Positions 35,760 to 43,218 of a DNA stretch of 64,000 nt are shown here, one piece after another; positions within the stretch are counted from its first letter, which is position 1; each line of letters starts with the position of its first letter. The stretch comes from JAABQT01 sp050246035 (GTDB lineage: Bacteria > Pseudomonadota > Gammaproteobacteria > Burkholderiales > SG8-39), in the NCBI GenBank assembly GCA_050246035.1, contig JBFWWT010000014.1, positions 1 through 64,000 of the forward strand, read 5' to 3'. The position numbers and the translations under genes were made by a program. A model generated the notes under the pieces. The model was not told where the DNA came from. It did no database searches and saw nothing but the letters and a program-made list of their open reading frames with translations.

Positions 35760-36101
35760 ATGGCCGTCGCCAACAAGCCGATCGTCTGGGGGCCGTTCGC
35801 CGCGGGCGGCACCGTGACCGCCTTCCTGACCCCCGCGCTCGTGCTGGTGACGCTGCTTGCCGCGCTCGGGTACACGCCGGACCTGCTCGTCTACGAGCGG
35901 CTGCACACGCTTTTCGGGCACTGGCCGGCCAAGCTGGCCGTGGCCGGGATCGTCTTCGTTTCGCTCTGGAGCGCTGCCCACCGCCTGCGCATCACCTGTT
36001 ACGACCTGGGCTTGCGGGCCGACACGCTGGTGGCCACGCTCGTGTACGCGGGGGCCCTTGCCGGGACCGCCGCCTCGGTGCTTTACTTGCTTCGGATCTG
36101 A
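35760..36101 (+). CDS. frdD: Fumarate reductase membrane anchor FrdD
   Basis: 113 residues, similar to E. coli FrdD (119). Family-typical N-terminus NKPIVWGPFAAGGTVTAFLTPAL leads into the first helix. Two more helices follow (LAVAGIVFVSLWSAAHRL and LVATLVYAGALAGTAASVLYLL). The His in SAAHRLRITCYDLG matches the family pattern. It starts 2 nt after frdC. The methyltransferase gene follows after 15 nt with a strong GGAGGGAGGA ribosome site, making them one operon. Confidence 0.93.
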   Translation: MAVANKPIVWGPFAAGGTVTAFLTPALVLVTLLAALGYTPDLLVYERLHTLFGHWPAKLAVAGIVFVSLWSAAHRLRITCYDLGLRADTLVATLVYAGALAGTAASVLYLLRI

Positions 36102-36116
36102 CGGAGGGAGGACCCG

Positions 36117-36875
36117 ATGAATCCGCCGCCTGTCGCCGTGCGCGAGCTCGCTCGCGAGGAGCGCTTCAACGCCGTCTGGACCCAGGAGCTGAACGACGTC
36201 TTCGCCGACGTCGCGCCGTACTACGACCGCGCCAACTACATCGCGAGCCTCGGGCTCTGGGGATGGTTCCTGCGCAAGTTCATGGCGACCGTGGACATCA
36301 AGCCCGGCGAGAAGGTGCTGGACGTGTGCGCCGGCACCAACGCCATCGGCATCGCGCTGCTCAAGCGCGAGCCGACGCTGGAGGTGCACGCCATCGACCG
36401 CAGCGCGGCGATGCAGGAAGTCGGGCGGCGCCACGCCGAGGCGCTCGGCTTTCGCATCCGCAGCGTGATTGACGACGTGCACACGCTGCCCTATCCGGAC
36501 AACACCTTCGACGTGGTGACGCTGCAGTTCGCGTCTCGCCACCTGCGCATCCGCCGCGTCGCCGAGGAGATCCGGCGCGTGCTCAAGCCCGGCGGCCGCT
36601 TCTACCATTCGGACATGCTGCGCCCGGGCAATCCCTTCGTCGAGAAGCTTTACTACGCCTACCTGCGCTTCTGCCTGTGGTTCACCGGGTTCCTCTTCCG
36701 CAGCGGCCCGGCGGCGCTGAACTGCAAGAAGTACTTCATCCAGGCGCTGCAGATGTTCTACTCGGCGCAGGAGCTGAGCGACCTGCTGGAGGATGTCGGC
36801 TACCGCGACGTCACCGCGCATACGGTGTTCGGCGGCATGCTCGGATTTCATCGCGCGGTGAAGCCGCCGTCCTGA
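36117..36875 (+). CDS. UbiE/COQ5-like SAM methyltransferase in the frd operon
   Basis: 252 residues. The fold and many segments match quinone C-methyltransferases: VFADVAPYYDRANYIASLGLWGWF, SAM motif I VLDVCAGTNAIGIALL, post-I VHAIDRSAAM, YPDNTFDVVTLQFASRHL and IRRVLKPGGRFYHSDM. It departs from UbiE at usually conserved places: CAGTN replaces AGGTG in motif I, and ASRHL replaces GLRNV. It has a long Tyr/Phe-rich insert (LYYAYLRFCLWFTGFLF) that could contact membrane. Standing directly behind frdABCD, it may modify the quinone used by fumarate reductase (for example menaquinone or a variant). That role is inference; the housekeeping ubiE is presumably elsewhere. Confidence 0.75.
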   Translation: MNPPPVAVRELAREERFNAVWTQELNDVFADVAPYYDRANYIASLGLWGWFLRKFMATVDIKPGEKVLDVCAGTNAIGIALLKREPTLEVHAIDRSAAMQEVGRRHAEALGFRIRSVIDDVHTLPYPDNTFDVVTLQFASRHLRIRRVAEEIRRVLKPGGRFYHSDMLRPGNPFVEKLYYAYLRFCLWFTGFLFRSGPAALNCKKYFIQALQMFYSAQELSDLLEDVGYRDVTAHTVFGGMLGFHRAVKPPS

Positions 36876-37474
36876 ACCCCGAACGGGCCCTCGCCGCGCT
36901 GAACGCGCGGCTGCTGCGGCGCTTCAGCCGCCTCACGATCGAGGACCTGCGCGCGGCACTGCCCCTGCGGCTTGCGCTGCCGGCGCTCGAGCCGTTCCTC
37001 GAGGAAAACGTCGCCAAGGAGGCGCGCAAGGACGCGCTGGTGATCCGGCGCGCCGGTGCGCCCGCGTCGCCGGACGAGGTCCGGGAGCTCCTCGCCGCGG
37101 CGCGCGACATCGACCGGGAGTTCCTCGAGCGCGTCGGCGCGTTTCCCGTGCGCATCGCGATCCCCTACGAGCGCATCGAGCCGCTGCGGCTGCGGCGCAT
37201 CGCGCTGATGCTCGAAACGGCACGCCCCGTCCTGCAGGCGTGGCGCCAGGGCCGGCGCGTGCGCGATGTCTTCGCGCGCAGTGAGCTGCAGCGGCGCGTG
37301 CGGGAGATACTGCAGCTGTACGCGGAAGAGACGGCCGCGCTGAGCGGCTCGGTGCGGCTGCCCGCCGTCCTGGAGCCGCTGCGCGAGCGCCTATCGCAGA
37401 GGCTGCGGGACGCGATGGAAAGGGCGGCGCGCTCGCTCGTGCGCGGTGCGCATGCTGCAGGGCAAAAAGGGTAG
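36872..37474 (+). CDS. Unrecognised 200-residue helical protein, last gene of the frd operon
   Basis: The frame has no ATG, GTG or TTG near its 5' end. A CTG at 36872 overlaps the methyltransferase stop as CTGA and is my chosen start. The first canonical codon in frame is GTG 37040, which would give 144 residues. The product is soluble, Arg/Ala/Leu/Glu-rich and predicted mostly helical, with no Cys motifs, signal peptide or membrane segment. Notable stretches: FSRLTIEDLRAALPLRLALPALEPFLEENV, FPVRIAIPYERIEPLRLRRI and SELQRRVREILQLYAEETAAL. I do not recognise the family. Coupling to frd and the methyltransferase suggests a helper role in that pathway. Confidence 0.55.
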   Translation: MNPERALAALNARLLRRFSRLTIEDLRAALPLRLALPALEPFLEENVAKEARKDALVIRRAGAPASPDEVRELLAAARDIDREFLERVGAFPVRIAIPYERIEPLRLRRIALMLETARPVLQAWRQGRRVRDVFARSELQRRVREILQLYAEETAALSGSVRLPAVLEPLRERLSQRLRDAMERAARSLVRGAHAAGQKG

Positions 37475-37487
37475 AATCGCCCCTTTT
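37464..37487 (+). promoter_or_regulatory. tpiA promoter within a terminator-like dyad
   Basis: TAGAAT (37472-37477) overlaps the stop of the upstream gene and is the likely -10 for tpiA, 27 nt before its ATG. It is embedded between AAAAAGGG (37464-37471) and CCCTTTT (37481-37487), which could form a hairpin with a T run. The same element may end the frd transcript and start tpiA transcription. Confidence 0.5.
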
Positions 37488-37504
37488 CAGCGGACGGTCA
37501 CGGG

Positions 37505-38221
<717 letters not shown>

Positions 38222-38226
38222 GGAAC

Positions 38227-38604
38227 ATGGAACAGTGGATGACCCTGATCATCGTGGTGCACGTGCTGATCGCCCTGGCGATCATCGGACTCGTGCTCCT
38301 GCAGCACGGCAAGGGCGCGGACATGGGCTCGGGCTTCGGCGGCGGCGCTTCCTCGAGCCTGTTCGGCGCCACCGGGTCGGCGAACTTCCTCTCTCGCGCG
38401 ACGGCGGTGCTCGCTACGGTGTTCTTCCTGAGCAGCCTCGGGCTTGCGTATCTCGCGAGCGAACGCCCGCGCGACTCGGGCACGGTCATGGACGCGGTCA
38501 AGCCGCAGCCGCCGGCCGGGCAGGGCGCCGACATCCCGAAACCCTCCGCGCTTCCGTCCGCGCCCGAGCGCGGCGAATCGCAGTCCGGAGGCGTACCGAA
38601 ATGA
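38227..38604 (+). CDS. secG: Protein translocase subunit SecG
   Basis: 125 residues from the ATG at 38227 (AGGAAC just upstream). Two membrane helices, LIIVVHVLIALAIIGLVLLQ and ATAVLATVFFLSSLGLAYL, flank the conserved GKGADMGSGFGGGASSSLFGATG loop. SecG assists SecYE protein export. The C-terminal part is a Pro/Ala/Ser-rich tail. Located between tpiA and tRNA-Leu. Confidence 0.96.
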   Translation: MEQWMTLIIVVHVLIALAIIGLVLLQHGKGADMGSGFGGGASSSLFGATGSANFLSRATAVLATVFFLSSLGLAYLASERPRDSGTVMDAVKPQPPAGQGADIPKPSALPSAPERGESQSGGVPK

Positions 38605-38613
38605 TTTTTATAG

Positions 38614-38619
38614 GATAAT
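38614..38619 (+). promoter_or_regulatory. Probable -10 for tRNA-Leu and the nuo operon
   Basis: GATAAT (38614-38619, five of six to TATAAT) lies 15 nt before the tRNA. The preceding AT-rich run (ATTTTTATAG) is exceptional for this GC-rich sequence. No convincing -35 is seen. As no terminator separates the tRNA from nuoA, this promoter may drive complex I as well. Confidence 0.45.
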
Positions 38620-38634
38620 CAACGGCAGCGACAA

Positions 38635-38722
38635 GCCCACGTGGTGAAATTGGTAGACACGCTAGCTTGAGGGGCTAGTGGCCTAAACAGCCGTAGCAGT
38701 TCGAGTCTGCTCGTGGGCACCA
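38635..38722 (+). tRNA. tRNA-Leu (anticodon GAG)
   Basis: 88 nt including the encoded CCA end (38720-38722). The acceptor stem pairs GCCCACG (38635-38641) with CGTGGGC (38712-38718). The anticodon stem CTAGC/GCTAG encloses the loop TTGAGGG, giving anticodon GAG for CUC/CUU codons. The long variable arm (class II) and the TTCGAGT T-loop fit tRNA-Leu. It ends 4 nt before nuoA. Confidence 0.96.
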
Positions 38723-38726
38723 ACAT

Positions 38727-39083
38727 ATGCTGGCTGAGTACTATCCGATCCTTCTGTTCATCCTCGTCGCCCTCGCGGTCGGCGTGGCGCCCATGGTGCT
38801 CGGCAAACTGCTCGGCCCGAGCCGGCCGGATCCGGAGAAGCTCTCGCCGTACGAATGCGGATTCGAGGCCTTCGAGGACGCGCGCATGCAGTTCGACGTG
38901 CGCTACTACCTCGTCGCCATCCTGTTCATCCTGTTCGACCTCGAGATCGCGTTCCTCTTTCCCTGGGCGGTGGCGCTGAACGACATCGGCCTGGCGGGCT
39001 TCCTGGCGATGATGCTGTTCCTCGGAATCCTGGTGGTCGGCTTCGTCTACGAGTGGATGAAGGGGGCGCTGGAATGGGAATAG
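38727..39083 (+). CDS. nuoA: NADH-quinone oxidoreductase subunit A
   Basis: 118 residues, three membrane helices. Family landmarks are KLSPYECGFEAFEDARMQFDVRYYLVAILFILFDLEIAFLFPWAV, including the conserved Cys of the YECG loop and the acidic FDLE. NuoA is a small membrane subunit near the quinone channel of complex I. It starts 4 nt after the tRNA and overlaps nuoB by 10 nt. Confidence 0.97.
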   Translation: MLAEYYPILLFILVALAVGVAPMVLGKLLGPSRPDPEKLSPYECGFEAFEDARMQFDVRYYLVAILFILFDLEIAFLFPWAVALNDIGLAGFLAMMLFLGILVVGFVYEWMKGALEWE

Positions 39084-39550
39084 AAGGCGTCCTCAAGCAG
39101 GGCTACGCGACTGCGCGTCTCGACGACCTGATCAACTGGACGCGCACAGGTTCGCTGTGGCCGATGACCTTCGGCCTGGCCTGCTGCGCGATCGAGATGA
39201 TGCACGCGGGCGCGGCGCGCTACGACCTGGACCGCTTCGGCATCGTGTTCCGCCCGAGCCCGCGCCAGTCCGACGTCATGATCATCGCGGGCACCCTGTG
39301 CAACAAGATGGCGCCCGCGCTGCGCAAGGTCTACGACCAGATGCCCGAGCCGCGCTGGGTGATCTCCATGGGCTCGTGCGCGAACGGCGGCGGCTACTAC
39401 CACTATTCCTACTCGGTGGTGCGCGGGGCCGACCGCATCGTGCCGGTGGACATCTACGTGCCGGGCTGCCCGCCGACGGCGGAGGCGCTGCTCTACGGCA
39501 TCCTGCAGCTGCAGAACAAGATCCGCCGGACGAACACGATCGCCCGATGA
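39074..39550 (+). CDS. nuoB: NADH-quinone oxidoreductase subunit B
   Basis: 158 residues from the ATG at 39074. It carries the N2 [4Fe-4S] cluster that reduces quinone; the ligands are the tandem Cys in LACCAIEMM, the Cys in MGSCANGGG and the Cys in PGCPPTAEALLYG. It sits at the junction of the peripheral arm and membrane arm. It overlaps nuoA and nuoC. Confidence 0.98.
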   Translation: MGIEGVLKQGYATARLDDLINWTRTGSLWPMTFGLACCAIEMMHAGAARYDLDRFGIVFRPSPRQSDVMIIAGTLCNKMAPALRKVYDQMPEPRWVISMGSCANGGGYYHYSYSVVRGADRIVPVDIYVPGCPPTAEALLYGILQLQNKIRRTNTIAR

Positions 39551-40134
39551 CGCCCAAGCTGCAAAGGCTGAGCGAGGCGCTGGCGCAGGCGGGGCTGGAG
39601 CCCGTGGAAAGGCTGAACGAGATCACCGTGCAGGTGGACGCCGGCCGCTACCTGGAGACCTGCCAGCGGCTGCGCGACGACCCCGGCCTGCGCTTCGAGC
39701 AGCTCATCGACCTGTGCGGCGTGGACTACTCGACCTACGGCGAGCGCGCACCCGAAGGCGGGCGCTTCGCGGCCGTGCTGCACCTGCTGTCGCAGACGCA
39801 CAACTGGCGGCTGCGCGTGCGCGGCATGGCGCCCGACGCCGAGCTGCCGGTGCTGCCCTCGCTCGTCGAGGTGTGGCCGAGCGCGAACTGGTACGAGCGC
39901 GAGGCCTTCGACCTCTACGGCATCGTGTTCGAGGGGCATCCCGACCTGCGCCGCATCCTCACCGACTACGGCTTCGTCGGCCATCCGTTCCGCAAGGACT
40001 TCCCGCTCTCGGGCCACGTCGAGATGCGCTATGACCCCGAGCAGCGGCGCGTCGTCTATCAGCCCGTGTCCATCGAGCCGCGCGAGGTGACGCCGCGCAT
40101 CGTGCGCGTCGAGCACTACGCGGAAGGCGAGTAA
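39547..40134 (+). CDS. nuoC: NADH-quinone oxidoreductase subunit C
   Basis: 195 residues from the ATG at 39547. The 30-kDa subunit fold is recognisable from WPSANWYEREAFDLYGIVFEGHPDLRRILTDYGFVGHPFRKDFPL. It is a separate gene, not fused to nuoD as in E. coli. It forms the peripheral arm next to NuoD. Its TAA stop shares one base with the nuoD ATG. Confidence 0.98.
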   Translation: MTPKLQRLSEALAQAGLEPVERLNEITVQVDAGRYLETCQRLRDDPGLRFEQLIDLCGVDYSTYGERAPEGGRFAAVLHLLSQTHNWRLRVRGMAPDAELPVLPSLVEVWPSANWYEREAFDLYGIVFEGHPDLRRILTDYGFVGHPFRKDFPLSGHVEMRYDPEQRRVVYQPVSIEPREVTPRIVRVEHYAEGE

Positions 40135-41387
40135 TGCCGGAGATCCGCAACTACACGCTGAACTTCGGCCCGCAGCATCCGGCGGCGCACGGCGTGCTGC
40201 GGCTGGTGCTGGAGCTCGACGGCGAGGTGATCCAGCGCGCCGACCCGCACATCGGACTGCTGCACCGCGCGACCGAGAAGCTCGCCGAGCACAAGACCTT
40301 CGTGCAGTCGCTGCCCTACATGGACCGGCTGGACTACGTGTCGATGATGGTGAACGAGCACGCCTACGTGATGGCGGTGGAGAAGCTGCTCGGCATCGAG
40401 GTGCCGCTGCGCGCGCAGTACATCCGGGTCATGTTCGACGAGATCACGCGCATCCTCAACCATCTGCTGTTCCTCGGCACGCAGGGGCTCGATCTGGGCG
40501 CGATGACGGTGTTCCTGTACTGCTTCCGCGAGCGCGAGGACCTGCTCGATTGCTACGAGGCCGTGTCCGGGGCGCGCATGCACGCCGCCTACTATCGCCC
40601 CGGGGGCGTCTACCGCGACCTGCCCGAGACCATGCCGCGCTACGAGGGCCAGCACACGCGCAGCCGCGCGGCGCTCGCGGAGATGAACGCGCACCGGCAG
40701 GGGTCGGTGCTCGACTTCATCGAGGCCTTCACCGAGCGCTTCCCGAAGTGCGTGGACGACTACGAGACGCTGCTCACCGAGAACCGCATCTGGAAGCAGC
40801 GCACGGTGGGCATCGGCGTGGTTTCGCCCGAGCGGGCGCTGGCGCTGGGCTTCTCGGGCGTGATGCTGAGGGGCTCCGGCATCCAGTGGGACCTGCGCAA
40901 GAAGCAGCCCTACGAGGTCTACGACCGTGTCGATTTCGACATCCCGATCGGCATGAACGGCGATACCTACGACCGCTACCTGGTGCGCGTCGAGGAGATG
41001 CGGCAGTCCAACCGCATCATCCGGCAGTGCGTCGAATGGCTGCGCGCCAATCCCGGCCCCGTGATGGTGGACAACTACAAGGTGGCGCCGCCGCCGCGCG
41101 AGCGCATGAAGGCGAACATGGAGGAGCTGATCCACCACTTCAAGCTGTTCACCGAGGGCATGCACGTGCCCGAGGGCGAGGCGTACGCGGCGGTGGAGCA
41201 CCCGAAGGGAGAGTTCGGGGTGTATCTGATCTCGGACGGCGCGAACAAGCCCTACCGCATGAAGCTGCGCTCGCCGGGCTTCGCGCACCTCGCGGCGATG
41301 AGCGAGCTGGCGACCGGCCACATGCTCGCCGACGCCGTCGCCATCATCGGCACGCTGGACATCGTGTTCGGGGACATCGACCGCTGA
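40134..41387 (+). CDS. nuoD: NADH-quinone oxidoreductase subunit D
   Basis: 417 residues. The 49-kDa subunit forms the quinone pocket with NuoB. Markers: NFGPQHPAAHGVLRLVLELDGE (with the quinone-binding His), DPHIGLLHRATEKLAE, PYMDRLDYVSMM, RADNRLLFLG-like TRILNHLLFLGTQ, and GDIDR at the C-terminus. The derivation from nickel hydrogenase large subunits is evident but metal ligands are lost, as normal. Confidence 0.98.
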   Translation: MPEIRNYTLNFGPQHPAAHGVLRLVLELDGEVIQRADPHIGLLHRATEKLAEHKTFVQSLPYMDRLDYVSMMVNEHAYVMAVEKLLGIEVPLRAQYIRVMFDEITRILNHLLFLGTQGLDLGAMTVFLYCFREREDLLDCYEAVSGARMHAAYYRPGGVYRDLPETMPRYEGQHTRSRAALAEMNAHRQGSVLDFIEAFTERFPKCVDDYETLLTENRIWKQRTVGIGVVSPERALALGFSGVMLRGSGIQWDLRKKQPYEVYDRVDFDIPIGMNGDTYDRYLVRVEEMRQSNRIIRQCVEWLRANPGPVMVDNYKVAPPPRERMKANMEELIHHFKLFTEGMHVPEGEAYAAVEHPKGEFGVYLISDGANKPYRMKLRSPGFAHLAAMSELATGHMLADAVAIIGTLDIVFGDIDR

Positions 41388-41869
41388 TGCTGAGCCCTGA
41401 TTCCCTGCGAAGAATCGACCGCGAGATCGCCAAGTACCCCGCCGAGCGCAGGCAGTCCGCGGTGATGGCGGCGCTCATCATCGCGCAGGACGAGAAGGGC
41501 TGGCTGTCGACCGAGACGATGGACTACGTCGCGCAGGTCCTCGGCATGCCGCCGGTCGCGGTGTACGAGGTGGCGAGCTTCTACAACATGTACCACCTCG
41601 AGCGGGCGGGCACGCACAAGCTCGCCATCTGCACCTGCCTGCCCTGCGGGCTGCAGGGCTCGCTCGAGGCCGCGGACTACCTGAAGAAGAAGCTCGGCAT
41701 CGGCTTCAACGAGACCACGCCCGACGGCTGGTTCACGCTGAAGGAGGGCGAGTGCATGGGCGCCTGCGCCATGGCGCCCGTGGTGCTCGTGAACAACAAG
41801 CGCATGTGCGACTACATGACCCCCGAGAAGCTCGACGCGCTGATCGACGAGCTCTCCAAGAAGAGCTGA
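41387..41869 (+). CDS. nuoE: NADH-quinone oxidoreductase subunit E
   Basis: 160 residues from the ATG at 41387 (TGATG overlap with nuoD). Thioredoxin-like 24-kDa subunit with the N1a [2Fe-2S] cluster. The ligands are two Cys spaced CX4C in ICTCLPCGL and two spaced CX3C in GECMGACAMAP. Together with NuoF and NuoG it makes the NADH dehydrogenase module. nuoF begins 2 nt after the stop. Confidence 0.97.
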   Translation: MLSPDSLRRIDREIAKYPAERRQSAVMAALIIAQDEKGWLSTETMDYVAQVLGMPPVAVYEVASFYNMYHLERAGTHKLAICTCLPCGLQGSLEAADYLKKKLGIGFNETTPDGWFTLKEGECMGACAMAPVVLVNNKRMCDYMTPEKLDALIDELSKKS

Positions 41870-41871
41870 GC

Positions 41872-43218
41872 ATGCTCGACTACGGACCCGACGCGATCCT
41901 GATGGCCGGCCTCGACGGCGCCAACTGGCGCCTCAAGGACTACGAGCGGCGCGACGGCTACGCGGCGCTGCGGCGCATCCTGCAGGAGAAGATGCCGCCT
42001 GACGCCGTGATCGCCGAGGTGAAGAAATCGGCGCTGCGCGGCCGCGGCGGCGCGGGCTTCCCCACGGGCCTGAAGTGGTCGTTCATGCCGAAGGGGCACC
42101 CGGGACCCAAGTACGTGGTGTGCAACTCCGACGAGGGCGAGCCGGGCACCTGCAAGGATCGCGACCTCCTGCGCTACAACCCGCACGCGGTGATCGAGGG
42201 CATGATCATCGCCGGCTATGCCATGGGCGCGAGCGCGGGCTACAACTACATCCACGGCGAGATCTGGGCGGTCTACGAGCAGTTCGAGCAGGCGCTCGAG
42301 GAAGCGCGCGCGGCGGGGTACCTGGGCAAGGACATCCTCGGCTCGGACTTCGGCTTCGAGCTCTACGCGCACGCGGGCTACGGCGCCTACATCTGCGGCG
42401 AGGAGACGGCGCTGCTCGAGTCGCTCGAGGGCAAGAAGGGCCAGCCGCGCTTCAAGCCGCCGTTTCCGGCGAGCTACGGCCTGTACGGCAAGCCGACCAC
42501 GATCAACAACACCGAGACCTTCGCCGCCGTGCCCTGGATCCTGAGGAAGGGCGGCGAGGCCTTCCTCGCGCTCGGCCGCCCCAACAACGGCGGCACCAAG
42601 CTCTTTTCGGTCACCGGCCACGTCAACCGGCCGGGCAACTACGAGGTGCGCCTGGGCACGCCGTTCGCGAAGCTGCTTGAGATGGCGGGCGGCGTGCGCG
42701 GCGGGCGCAGGCTGAAGGCGGTAATCCCGGGCGGCTCGTCCATGCCCGTGCTCCCCGCGGACATCATGATGGCCACCGACATGGACTACGACTCGATCGC
42801 CAAGGCCGGCTCGATGCTCGGCTCGGGCGCGGTGATCGTCATGGACGAGACCACGTGCATGGTGCGGGCGCTCGAGCGCCTGTCGTACTTCTACTTCGAG
42901 GAGTCCTGCGGCCAGTGCACGCCCTGCCGCGAGGGCACGGGCTGGCTCTACCGTATGGTCAATCGCATCGAGAACGGGCAGGGGCGCATGGAGGACCTCG
43001 CGCTGCTCGACGACGTGGCCGGCAACATCGCCGGGCGCACGATCTGCGCACTCGGCGACGCCGCGGCGCTGCCGGTGCAGAGCTTCATCCGCCATTTCCG
43101 CACCGAGTTCGAGCACCACATCGCGCACCGGTGTTGCCTCGTGCAGGGCGCGGAGACCGAGCCCAAGTGGGGCCGCTCGCAGGCGCATGCGATCCACGCC
43201 GTGAAGGAAGCCGCCTAG
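41872..43218 (+). CDS. nuoF: NADH-quinone oxidoreductase subunit F
   Basis: 448 residues from the ATG at 41872. It binds NADH and FMN and holds cluster N3. Visible: LRGRGGAGFPTGLKW and YVVCNSDEGEPGTCKDR (nucleotide/FMN sites), AYICGEETALLESLEG, and the [4Fe-4S] ligands in ESCGQCTPCREGTGW plus ICALGDAAALP. nuoG starts on the next base after the stop. Confidence 0.98.
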   Translation: MLDYGPDAILMAGLDGANWRLKDYERRDGYAALRRILQEKMPPDAVIAEVKKSALRGRGGAGFPTGLKWSFMPKGHPGPKYVVCNSDEGEPGTCKDRDLLRYNPHAVIEGMIIAGYAMGASAGYNYIHGEIWAVYEQFEQALEEARAAGYLGKDILGSDFGFELYAHAGYGAYICGEETALLESLEGKKGQPRFKPPFPASYGLYGKPTTINNTETFAAVPWILRKGGEAFLALGRPNNGGTKLFSVTGHVNRPGNYEVRLGTPFAKLLEMAGGVRGGRRLKAVIPGGSSMPVLPADIMMATDMDYDSIAKAGSMLGSGAVIVMDETTCMVRALERLSYFYFEESCGQCTPCREGTGWLYRMVNRIENGQGRMEDLALLDDVAGNIAGRTICALGDAAALPVQSFIRHFRTEFEHHIAHRCCLVQGAETEPKWGRSQAHAIHAVKEAA

